DNA of 23,285 bases, taken from assembly GCA_003427395.1 (NCBI GenBank), contig BFEA01000768.1:471501-494785 (forward strand), given 5' to 3'. Shown piece after piece: positions 8,403 to 17,665 of the stretch; the first letter of the stretch is position 1; each line of letters starts with the position of its first letter. A model generated the notes under the pieces. The model saw only the letters and a list, made by a program, of their open reading frames with translations, ran no database searches and was not told the origin of the DNA. This stretch comes from Chara braunii. Its lineage: Eukaryota > Streptophyta > Charophyceae > Charales > Characeae. The position numbers were made by a program, and so were the translations under genes.

Positions 8403-9955
8403 ATGCCTCTCTAACTTTCTGCTACAGGTCTCTCCCTATATCTAGATAGTGAACTATTGCCCCAAAGTAATCAGCTCTTTACTCAGAGCGTCCGCTACTG
8501 CATTGTACTTCCCTTTAACTGGCTTCAGTTCAAAGTCATACTGGTCTAACTCTGCGGCCCACCTAGTAAGCTTAGGTGTCATCTTGGCCTGAGTCTTCAA
8601 CCACCTTAGAGTGTCGTGGTCTGAATAGACTTTGAAGTGCCTCCCAAGCAAGTAATGCTTCCAGTGATCTAATGCTTGCCTGAGAGCATAGAGTTCTCTT
8701 TCATAAGTGGATGTCGCCACCTTTTCTGAAGGCATCATGGCGGACATGAACTCTACGGGCCTATATCCATTGCCATCATCTTGCTGTAAAACAACGCCTA
8801 TGCCATACTGACAGGCGTCAGTGGTAAGAACAAACGGCAGGGACGGATCGGCTACCGTAAAGACTGGATATTCTATCAGGGCCCGCTTCAATCTCTTCAG
8901 GGTAGTTGTGCAGTCATTGTCCCACTTCCAAATTGCCTCTTACTTTAGCAACCTGCGAAGGGGTGCAGCGATGGTGGAGAAGTTCCTGACGAACTTCCTA
9001 TAGTAATTAGCTAGGACTAAGAACGACAGCAACTCTGTCAGTGTGCGGGGCGTTGGCCAATCTCTAATCGCTGCGATTTTGTTGTCTTCAGGTCTAATGC
9101 CGTCTCCGTCTAAGACGTGGCCCAGGTACAAAACCCGTGTCTTGGCCCACTCGCACTTCTTTGCGTTGATCTTGAAGTTAGCCTCTCTAAGCTTCTCCAA
9201 GACCTGCCTCAGATGACCCTCATGCTCCTAGAAGGTCTTAATGAACACTATAATATCATCTAGATATACTACAACAAATTTATCTAACCACGGCCTAAAC
9301 AAATCGTTCATGCAGCGCTGGAAAGTCGTTGGCGCATTGGTTAGTCCAAAGGGCATAACTATAAACTCATAATGCCCATATCTAGTCCGGAATGTTGTCT
9401 TGTACTGATCATCAGGATGAACCTCTAGCTGATGATAGCCGGACTTTAAATCTATCTTCGAAAAATACTTGCAGCCCTGCACCCGGTCTAACAAATCGTC
9501 TATACAGGGCAGTGGTTCTGCATGCTTCACTGTGATAGCATTAAGACCCCTATAGTCTATACACATTCTAAGCTTCCCCTCTTTCTTGGAGACAAAGAGA
9601 ACAAGTGCTCCAAATGGGACGAACTGGGCCTAATCCAACCCTTCTTAAGGAGCTCGTCTAACTGCTTACGTAGCTCCTCTAACTCCCTTGGGGACATTTT
9701 GTAAATCGCTCCCTTAGGAGTCCTACTGCCAGGCTCCTTCTCTATGCGATGCTGGATCGGTCGCGGCACTACTCCTGTAGGCGGCTTAACTAGGTTTGTA
9801 TATTCTTCCAGCAGCTTGGCAATAGCAGGGTCTATGGGTGTCTCCTCCTTAGGCCCAGTGACTGGCCTTACGTAGACTACAAAAACCTGCTCTTCTAACT
9901 GCTCCTTCTTTACTAATTGCGCGAACGCGGGAGCACTGAGGCAGCAATGTGCCAT
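8403..9955 (-). pseudogene. pol: Element B: reverse transcriptase and RNase H, with frameshifts
   Basis: RT would copy the RNA and RNase H would remove it. RT fingers start at about 9700 (GWIRPSSS), shift frame near 9634, then continue [39 protein letters not shown] and an intact catalytic YLDD at 9266-9255. A TAG at 9230-9228 and a TAA at 8942-8940 interrupt the same frame. RNase H runs 8891-8454 with TTDACQYGIG, YERELYAL, SDHDTLRW and ADALSK, so all four acidic positions are present. After ADALSK the frame is lost, and it recovers near 8300 in the integrase N-terminus. The upstream part (9955-9700) links protease to RT. Confidence 0.93.
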
Positions 9956-10807
9956 GGTCTACTCCGGATACATGGAACAGGCGAGCAGTCTTAACTTCAC
10001 ATGTGGGACTAGGGAGCCTACACTCGTGCTCTCTCAAATGGAGTGTGGCCCCTGCTGCCTCTCCCCAGTCCATTCCTAGGACTATATCAAAAGGAAGACT
10101 GTCTTCTACGAGGAGAGTCAGGGAATGGAAAACTTTTTCCACCTTCCCATCTTTCTCTAGGCGAAAGTACNNNNNNNNNNNNNNNNNNNNNNNNCAAATG
10201 GAGTGTGGCCCCTGCTGCCTCTCCCCAGTCCATTCCTAGGACTATATCAAAAGGAAGACTGTCTTCTACGAGGAGAGTCAGGGAATGGAGGACTTTCTCC
10301 ACCTTCCCATCTTTCTCTAGGCAAAAGTACACCTGGACTCCCTCGACGTAATCCTCGACTCGCATAGTGCGATTGTCTGTGAAGATACTAACTATAGGGT
10401 CTTCTGGTTTTTGGACTTTTTTGCAGCGCTTTCCTACTGATGTAGCTGCGGGTGGCCCCACTGTCTATAAGGGCCCCTACTCTACCTCTAAAAATCTCTA
10501 CGTCTACTAAAACTAGCTGTCCTTTGGCATCCTTTTTCATCTTGGCCCAGGCAGGCATCCTCTCCTTCAACTCTTCAGCCACGCCTGTGAGGGAAGTACC
10601 TAGGGAAACGCTTACACAAGCAGTCTCTGGACAACTGTCTAGGTACTGGCCAGCAACCTCTGCCGCAGACTCATGTGGTTTGGGAGTTCCTCTATGGTGC
10701 ACGCACTCCTCTCCACATGGCCTAGGGGTAGGGGCAGTTGCCACCCCTACCGGCGGTTGCCTTTTGCTGCTTGTGCAACATACCGGGCTTCTCTGTACTT
10801 TGGACAA
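9956..10807 (-). pseudogene. pol: Element B: retroviral-type aspartic protease, interrupted by assembly gap
   Basis: The protease would mature the polyprotein. The catalytic motif ALIDSGATRSYIS is intact at about 10471-10433 (Asp codon 10465-10463). The frame shifts just after it and continues through VEDYVEGVQVYF to LPFDIVLGMDWG, the typical flap and second-half ILGMDWL-type motif. That part appears twice because of the duplication around the N run at 10171-10194. A further frameshift near 9955 leads into RT. Domain identity is clear from the DSGAT and GMDW motifs; the exact length cannot be given across the gap. Confidence 0.88.
10035..10330. repeat. 136-bp direct duplication flanking an N run (10171-10194)
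   Basis: Positions 10035-10170 and 10195-10330 are the same 136 bp with about four differences. Between them lie exactly 24 ambiguous bases. Both copies end at GAAAGTAC or AAAAGTAC. The simplest reading is two contig ends (or two element copies) that overlap but were scaffolded with a gap instead of merged. A real tandem duplication is less likely. Confidence 0.9.
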
Positions 10808-12716
10808 TATTTAATTATGTGGCCAGGATCACCGCAGTAAATGCACTGATTCTGGTCCACACGACGTTGCCACACAGTCTGGTCTAAGCCCAGGTCTTCC
10901 CATGGAATGCCCTGTGGCAAGCCAGGGTGCCATCCACCTCTCCTTGGAGGCAATCGATAAGATCGTGAGCGATTTGGCGGGGGACCTTGACCCCTACCTC
11001 CCTCTTGGCGGTTTCCTCTGCCGCCAACCCCCTGAGCGCCCTGTCCTCGGCCACCTGAGGCCCGCCCCCCTTGGCCCTGGCCTCCTCCTCTAACTTGTGG
11101 CCTCCCTCCAGCCGCGACAGCAGCGTAGGTCCTCCCCTGACCCCCACTACTGTCCTCCTCCTCTAGGCCCCACTCAATCTGGCTGTATGGGACCTCGCCC
11201 GTACCGCCCTCGTCTAACATAAGGATCAAATGATCCTTGGCCCTAACCTGGCCAGAGATAGTACGACCTTTCCACTTTTTACCCTTGTCCAAGTCCTTGT
11301 GCCAGAAAGTGGATACTGGCATGTACTGCGCCTCAAACAACACCACCTCTCTACTTAACGCATCCTATGTCATGGCGGGTTGCCGTCTCTTCTCAAAGAA
11401 GTGCACCCGTAGGGGTTCTGGCATGGCACGAAAGAAGAGATTGACCAACTGGGGCTCAGTGACTCTGTGGTCTGGGACGCCTACAAGCTCGTCCATTACG
11501 CCTTTGAGTGCTCTGGCACTCCTCCACTGGCGTGAGTGGATAGTCTGCAGTTTGTCAGAGGCCCTAACGCCTCGCGTGACATCTGCAAATCGCTCCTTAA
11601 GGAGCCGAAAGAACTATGGGAGAGGGGTGAGCTTAGAATAAGCGACCATGTTATTCTTGCAATGTGCAGCGCGAGCGAGCGATCTAGCAAAGCTGGCGGC
11701 CTCATCCTTGAGGGCGTGGAAGGCGATGAGGACTTGTTCCTCTGGCACTATGTGTTGTAAATAAACGTATGTATTTACATTGGCCTCCCAATTATCAAAA
11801 TTTTCCTCTTTCTTCCCGCAGTAGGACTCAGGAAACTTCAACTTAAGGGGCTCTCTACGGGGGCGTAGCTCTTCCTCCTTTGGCACAGCCAGCTTTGCGC
11901 TGTCAATGGCGGCTGTACAAAACTTCTTCGTGCCCTCCAATCTCGCCTGCACCTCAACACCTACGTGCCACATCATCTCACATGCGAAATCTTGAAAGCC
12001 TAAGCGTATGAAGTGTGCGGTCATATCTTGGGCTCTCGAAAACTGATACCGCTCCACCCATGCCTTGGCTAAGAGCTCAATGTTCCTGGAATAATATTTA
12101 ATTTCCCTTGTATGTCAGCTTGTGCCTGGATCTGCGCTCGTTGCTCCTTGATCACCTCCAACTCCCTCGCTATTTGACTCGCCTGATCCATCCTCCTTTT
12201 CCTCTCCCTCATAAGACAGTTTCCATTCTAACTTCTTCTCCTCCTCGATTGTCTGGCGTCTTAAGGGATCTTGTTCCGCTTCCCACTCCTTAATTACGGC
12301 TTCCTTCTCCTCTGGGGGAACATACAACATGGCCTCTTCCTCCTCTCCCAGAGATAAGTTACCCACTCAAAGATCTTCTTTTCCAACCCTGATTCCTCCT
12401 CCTTCGTGCCACTGAACTCACCTCTCTCCTCCGTGCGTCTTCTCTCCAAGGGTTCCTCCTTTTCCTCCTCTTCTTCTACCTCTTCTTCTTTTACTTCCTT
12501 CATCTTCTCTTCCTCCTCCTTCCCCAGTCTCTCCATCTCTTCCTCCAACTTCTTCGTCTTCGCCGCCTGCTCCTGCTGTAAGGCCAACTTTTTGGCCTGC
12601 CTAATCAACTCCTTCTTGACCTCCTTCTCTTTTCTCTCTTTAAGTACGGCGGCGGCTTGCTTTTCCTGAGCTTTCGTATAAGGGGTGGTGGGCTTGCCAC
12701 TACGTGTCTCAACCAT
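10747..12716 (-). pseudogene. gag: Element B: Gag (capsid/nucleocapsid), broken
   Basis: Gag would form the virus-like particle and bind element RNA. The start is the ATG at 12716, beginning MVETRSGKPTTPYT, in a strong context (CACCATGG). The first 130 residues are rich in Glu and Lys and look like a long coiled coil. The frame shifts near 12360 and then stays constant to 10747, with stops TGA 12117-12115, TAG 11616-11614 and TAG 11367-11365. The capsid-like part includes NFDNWEANVNTYVYLQHI and EPQLVNLFFRAMPEPLRV. A Gly/Arg/Gln-rich linker follows. A single CCHC knuckle, CIYCGDPGHIIKYC, lies at 10845-10804. Gag and protease are in different frames, overlapping at the 10807/10747 junction. Confidence 0.9.
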
Positions 12717-13325
12717 GGTGAAAGGTGCACAACCAAAAATCAGTTCCACTCCTCACCACTTAGACTCACACCCCTGACTGACTCAACTTAGAACTGACTC
12801 GATCTAAGGACCACATAATCTTAACAAGATCCTGTCAGCTATGGTCTCTAGCCTGGACCTAAACTAAGGTTGTCACTACAGGACTTACTGCTGATCAGGA
12901 GGCATTTAAGGAGATCCCCCGTAACTCCTCAGGAATTATTTAATGTCGCAAACAGGACGACGCGATCAACAAGTCCTCTCAAGACTTAGACAGCCTGTTG
13001 TACAACTTAGAGCTCGGATTTTGGGCCTACCATGCCACACCGAGCAGCCCGCCGGTCAGTACCTGTCCTTGGGAGGGTTCGTGTCCTCCCGGATAGTCGA
13101 GTCGTCAGACACGGCCTTTAGCCCTACTCAGCCCGTGTGGGTTTGGTCAACAAGGCTCTATCCTTCATACACAGAGTTCCTATCACCTAGACAAAAGAGA
13201 CTCAATGCAGAAAGAAGAGACAGACAGACTCGGCAAGTACCAAGGGGTGAGTGCACATCCATAGGGCGAGGGGATAGGCTGAAGGCTTGGCGAGAATATA
13301 CCAACTCCAGCTTGGTCATATTCGT

Positions 13326-13458
13326 GGTCAACAACTCTGGTCAACGCCGGTCAAACCCCCAGTCAACACTCTAGTCAACCTCGGTCAACACCTTGGTCAA
13401 CGCCTGAGTCAACTCCCAAGTCAACTTTGGTCAACCCCTTGGTCAACGCGTTGGTCAC
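13326..13458 (-). repeat. Periodic W-box-core array (TTGAC[C/T]) in the leader of element B
   Basis: GGTCAA or AGTCAA (minus strand TTGACC/TTGACT) starts at 13326, 13339, 13349, 13361, 13373, 13383, 13395, 13407, 13419, 13429 and 13441, followed by a degenerate GGTCAC at 13453. Steps are 13,10,12,12,10,12,12,12,10,12,12 bp. TTGAC[C/T] is the core recognised by plant WRKY factors. That WRKY proteins bind here is inference. Confidence 0.85.
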
Positions 13459-13730
13459 CCTCAACTTAGCTATGGCTGCCACCCCCTTTTCTTCCTTGCC
13501 AACCTCCTTATCCTCCTTCCTTTCTCCTTTTTTCTCGCTTCACCCCGGCTATGGCTTCCTCCACTCTCGTTGTCCCTCCTTCCTTATTCCTTGTCTATGG
13601 TTTCTCTCTCCTTCGTCTCTCCTCCCTTCTCCTTCACTTCACCTTTCTCTCTCCTTCGTGATCCCCTGTGTCCAAGCTCCACGGCTATGGCCGCTTTCTT
13701 CTTTGGACCACACAACAACCTTGTATCGCT

Positions 13731-13731
13731 C

Positions 13732-13755
<24 letters not shown>
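13731..13755. repeat. CT dinucleotide microsatellite
   Basis: An uninterrupted CT run (GA on the sense strand of element B) in the leader. Confidence 0.95.
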
Positions 13756-13763
<8 letters not shown>

Positions 13764-13910
13764 GTCTTCTGTGCAGGTACTCAGCACCTCACTCCGCAGT
13801 GCAGCTATGGCTGATCTTCTTCGATGGTGCAACTTGGCTATGGCGCCTAACTGGCGCACGCATCTCCTTCCCGCTGGCAACGACGATGGCGCGTGGGGTA
13901 ACGGGAACCA

Positions 13911-13922
13911 GCTCCGATGCCA
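13911..13922 (-). promoter_or_regulatory. Element B primer-binding site (initiator-Met tRNA)
   Basis: The minus strand reads TGGCATCGGAGC, one base after the LTR end. It differs at two positions from the standard plant tRNA-iMet complement TGGTATCAGAGC. This is where the tRNA would prime minus-strand DNA synthesis. Confidence 0.85.
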
Positions 13923-13923
13923 A

Positions 13924-14903
13924 TGCAATCAGACTCGCTTTCTTTCCACTTCGCACACATGCAAACAGATGGAGACTCACACTGGCGCAGGGCGCCCACT
14001 CAAAGCTTAGAGTTATGGAAATCAAGAACACAGTTCAGATGCAAGTTCTCTTCAGCAGGCTATGGCGCATCAGTGCCTGAACATCCCAACCTTCGTCACT
14101 GTGTCCAACCCCACTGTTCACACACGCTCACTCTGGATCACCCTGAATACCACACCACACATACACACTGTCTAACTTCCTCCTACAGCGGCTATGGCCG
14201 CACCACCACTACTGACTATGGTTATGATCTCCCTTCATCCCACTTTGTCTTCAGGCAACCTGCAGACCACCTTCGCACAAGACGCTGTAGCAGCGCTTCC
14301 GCATAGCTTACCCAGCGAATGAATTAATGGCCTGGCGCTGCCTCTTGATTTATACTTTTGTAACTCGTTGGTCTGCCCCTTTCCCAGGCCCTTGGTGCAC
14401 ACAGTCCCACACGGTACGTGCTTGACTGGACTCTGACTGACGGGGACCAGTGCCGCTGACAACATGGGTTTGCACTGCCAACTTGATGCAGTCGCAGTGC
14501 TGACGTAACACAGTTGGCTCACCACTTGCCCACTTGCCTCTGACTAAATGTGGGACAATTCGAAAAGCCACTTCCGGACCTTCCGGACGGCTGTGGACTT
14601 GGCCTTTCGGGTACTGTAGCAGCTACGACCTTGACCTTTCGGGACTGTAGCAGCTACGACCTTGACCTTTCAGAGCATCTACAGCCACGACCTCTACAGA
14701 AATGTGACTCCTAATCGACAGACCTACAGATCAAACCCCTACCGCTACACGGACCTACGACAAACGACAAACAACTACCAAAACACAGATCACGGGTTCA
14801 AACACTCAGGGGTCGACTCGATACTGTACATGGGCAAAGTGAGGTCTGGGGATCGTACTCTAGGGCCCGCATCCGTGACTGCCGAAAAGTGAAAACCGTT
14901 TCA
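13924..14903 (-). mobile_element. Element B 5' LTR
   Basis: This is a 980-bp copy of the LTR at 5937-6915 with the same TG...CA ends. It carries the element's promoter: the minus strand has TATAAAT at 14354-14348, so transcription would start around 14320 and run leftwards through gag-pol. Octamers GCTATGGC occur at 14059 and 14191. GTAG (14904-14907) follows as the right copy of the target-site duplication. Confidence 0.93.
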
Positions 14904-14907
14904 GTAG

Positions 14908-15212
14908 GGAGAAGGAGAAGTTTCACTGAAACTTCGTTGGAGTGTATTGTCGGGGGTTGATTGCAGCTGGAACAGATTTCGTGGTTGAGATTCTTGGAGT
15001 TGTTCGGTTGACTGGAGGAGAGCAGGCGGTGTAGTCAATGATTGATTGAAAGATTTTTCTGTCAATTTTTATATCTGGCTTTGGCTTCCGCTGTCCAATA
15101 TCTCTCCATGGCTATGGTGTGAATCTGCTCTCTCCAGTCTGCCTGTCATTGTAGGTGTGTATGGGAACATTTGAATCCGGGTTTGAGTTGGGAATCAATT
15201 GAACACATAACA
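14908..15212 (+). mobile_element. Remnant D: right part of another LTR
   Basis: The stretch ends AACACATAACA, followed two bases later by a perfect tRNA-iMet PBS, which is the signature of a 5' LTR/leader junction on the plus strand. Its left part would continue at 5936 and upstream, because element B inserted at this point. A 9-bp-arm palindrome GAAGTTTCA-c-TGAAACTTC lies at 14917-14935. No partner LTR is present, so the left edge is unknown. Confidence 0.6.
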
Positions 15213-15214
15213 GT

Positions 15215-15226
15215 TGGTATCAGAGC
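15215..15226 (+). promoter_or_regulatory. Remnant D primer-binding site (initiator-Met tRNA)
   Basis: TGGTATCAGAGC is an exact match to the standard tRNA-iMet primer-binding site, two bases after the CA that ends the LTR. Confidence 0.85.
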
Positions 15227-16411
15227 TGGACCACGACCACCTAGCAGTTGACTTCGTGGCCACATCCTCTTGAGCCAGCGGTTGGAGAAAGGGGTCTTGT
15301 GATTCGTCGTCCTCAACGGTGCACCTGCGGCGAGGGGATGTGAAGGGTGACACGTGGAAAAGAGTATTGTGAGAATTGAGCCCTCGAGAAGGGGCCTCGC
15401 CATGATGTACATGTTCTGGGCTAAGGCCCCAGCAAGCCTTGTGCCCGCCCTAAGTGAAGGCGGGCCAGCAAATCAATAAGAGCCCTCTGTGCAAACATTT
15501 CCCGAAGTGGGGTTCATACAATTGCAGCACGCCAGTTGGTTGGAGTGCACCGAGTCTCGAATCTCTGCAAATGTAGAGATCCCAGGGCCTCTGAGTTAGT
15601 TAGGCCCTACGCACTTGAACGTGAGGCCGACAATGCATGCTGGGTATAGAGGCCGAAAATGCCAAAAGGAAATCGGCCCGCTATCTGAATCTGGCCGTAG
15701 GCCTTGATGAAAGAAGCGCAACTGCATTGCCCCGGGCCTCAACTGTAAGTGGGCTGGGTTCAGTCACTGGGGCCCAGTTGCAGGCTGAAGGGAGGCCGCC
15801 CACACGCAGCACTTGCATATAGGCAAGCAAGGCGAGTGGGCAGTGCTCCTTGGCCAATGCAGGCATTGCTGGCACGTTGCGCGAGTGCGAGTGTGCTGCG
15901 CTGTGTTAAGCTGCGTTGGGCATGAGGGAGACAGGCAGCGCTAATACGGTGGTGCGCTGCCTGGGCGCAGGGCGCTTGGCGGCCATAGCCGGGCTGCATA
16001 AGGGCGCAGGGGAGGTGAGGGCGAAGGTGGTTCTTCGGAGGTGAAGGGCGCTGTGTGGGTAACAAGGGAGAGTGTGGGTGAAGAGGACACGTATCTGGTG
16101 GAGGTGGAGGTCGGCATTGGTGTTGACATCATCACTCGCTGGTAGTCAAGGCTTTCATTGCTGTAGTTGTAGGCTTAGTCTATAGAGTAGATAGGGCGCC
16201 TGGCGCCATTCATAAGAGAGAGTTACATTGGGTTATGCGGTTGGTGTTGCCCTGTAGGGCATGGACATTGACTCACGATTCTTCTGTATCATTCTCAATT
16301 GGATGGTTACAGGGTTCCATTGTGCTATCTGCTATGGCTTTGACTACTTGGACTTCAGTGTGATTTTGCATTCTGGATTTCTGTGCTTCGTCCATATTCA
16401 TGTTCCTGGCA
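15227..16411 (+). other. Non-coding stretch ending in the 5' LTR of element C
   Basis: I see no gene. The right end (CCTGGCA at 16405-16411), three bases before a second PBS, must be the end of element C's 5' LTR. Where that LTR starts cannot be told because the 3' LTR of C is missing. Internal hairpins include GCCCGCC / GGCGGGC at about 15446-15468. The first few hundred bases presumably belong to remnant D. Confidence 0.55.
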
Positions 16412-16414
16412 ATT

Positions 16415-16426
16415 TGGTATCGGAGC
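16415..16426 (+). promoter_or_regulatory. Element C primer-binding site (initiator-Met tRNA)
   Basis: TGGTATCGGAGC has one mismatch to the standard tRNA-iMet site and lies three bases after a CA terminus. It sets the start of the internal region of the plus-strand element that carries the gag at 17666. Confidence 0.8.
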
Positions 16427-17665
16427 TGGTTTGATTCGCCACTTACCTTTGGCACGCTGGCGTTATACGGACTTGGTGCGTTGACGATGCTTCTTCGCAG
16501 TTGGTACTTGTGACGCCAGGCCATTGATAGGCGCACGCCCTGGGTAGAGAGGGGTGCGCCGGAAGGCTAAGACGGCAGTGTATGTCGTGGTGACATGCGG
16601 AATGTATGATTGGTGATGAGAGCATGCTGATGTGGCATTCGGCTGAGGTGGCACTGCATTGCGTTGTGGGTGGTACCGAGGCCAAGACCGGTCATCAAAT
16701 GCACACTCAGCTCAATTGGTGAGAAATCTGTGGTTGGGGGCAACTATCTCCAGGTACGTTGTTCCCTTACCTTATCTACTCTCTCAATCTTTTCTTACTG
16801 TGAGGAAGTGAGTCCAACTTGAGAGTCCTCTCTTTTGGTGAGGTGTCGTGAGCGCGCTACCTTGAGGGACGACAATCTTCCCGGAAGCATCTGGAAGGAG
16901 AAAGGGCGGTGCCTCTGAAGGGCCCCAACCCAATGGGAGTAGGTCACGCATGCGATGGCTGCTGTCCATTTTGGCACTTGCTGCGCAAAAAAGAAGTCAT
17001 GCCGGGTGTGTCAGCCCATGACAGACGCTTACCAGACCGTCTATAAACATTTCTGGCTGGGAGTTCATTGTGAATCTGGCTGTGATCGTCGTCCCTACTG
17101 CGACATTAAAGAATTCCTGAAGAGATGGGGGCGCTCTATAAATTCCTCCTGATCAGCCAGATCACATGGACAGGAAGGCTCGTCGTCGTACGAGGGTAAA
17201 TAAGAGTGGTTGGGCTGGCTTGCTCGGTAACGACGTGGGCACAGGGGTGGGTCGATACACACACGAAGACACTGCTTGCTCAATGATGCTTACCGGTATG
17301 TTGGACTGAGGGGAGGGTAGGTTCTAATTGGTGCTCAACTGAATACACAACCATACCCACTCATCATACATCTGCAACATGGTCTTTTTGTATTTTGATT
17401 AGTTGGTGGACAGACTGCTAACACCTCACAGACAGAATTAGATTAGGACTGTTGTATGCTACCATAGCCAGTTCTGTCTACTGCTGCTGTAAGTGAACCA
17501 ATCAGAGTACATCTAGACTATGTAGACAATCTGTTGTGAATGTTGTAGACATGCCACTTGATCGGTACAGTAGGGGACCTGCCGGACACGACTATTTTTA
17601 GAAATTTAGGCGTCGGTCAGACACATGCTGTGGTAGGACTCCACTAGGGGGTTCTAGTGCAGTCA
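16427..17665 (+). other. Element C untranslated leader
   Basis: About 1.24 kb between the PBS and gag ATG. There is no convincing ORF; short readings at 16955-17152 and on the minus strand show no domain. It is similar in length to element B's leader, but no TTGAC array is visible. Confidence 0.6.

Larger units (their letters stand above)
12717..13910 (-). other. Element B untranslated leader
   Basis: This 1.2-kb leader lies between the primer-binding site and the gag ATG. No credible gene is visible. It contains a periodic TTGAC[C/T] array (13326-13458), a CT microsatellite (13731-13755, GA on the sense strand) and six GCTATGG heptamers, five of which extend to the octamer GCTATGGC. Packaging or translation signals would be expected here but none is recognisable by eye. 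Confidence 0.75.
5937..14903 (-). mobile_element. Element B: full-length Ty3/gypsy LTR retrotransposon, inactivated
   Basis: This is an 8967-bp element on the minus strand in the canonical order LTR, PBS, leader, gag, protease, RT, RNase H, integrase, polypurine tract, LTR. Gene order (integrase last) and the integrase tail place it in the chromovirus branch of Ty3/gypsy. LTR divergence is about 57 differences over 979 positions by hand alignment (about 6%), so it is not a fresh insertion. The coding region has at least four frameshifts and about eight in-frame stops. An N gap with a flanking duplication (10035-10330) inflates its length by about 160 bp. It is bounded by GTAG on both sides, so it inserted as a unit. 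Confidence 0.93.

Noticed and set aside
13326-13458. CRISPR-like array
   Set aside because: The repeat is only six bases with 4-7 base spacers, in a plant-type retrotransposon leader; no CRISPR features.
13427-14306. Ser/Leu-rich and overlapping open frames between 13427 and 14306 on the plus strand
   Set aside because: They lie antisense to the leader and 5' LTR of element B and reflect CT-rich composition.
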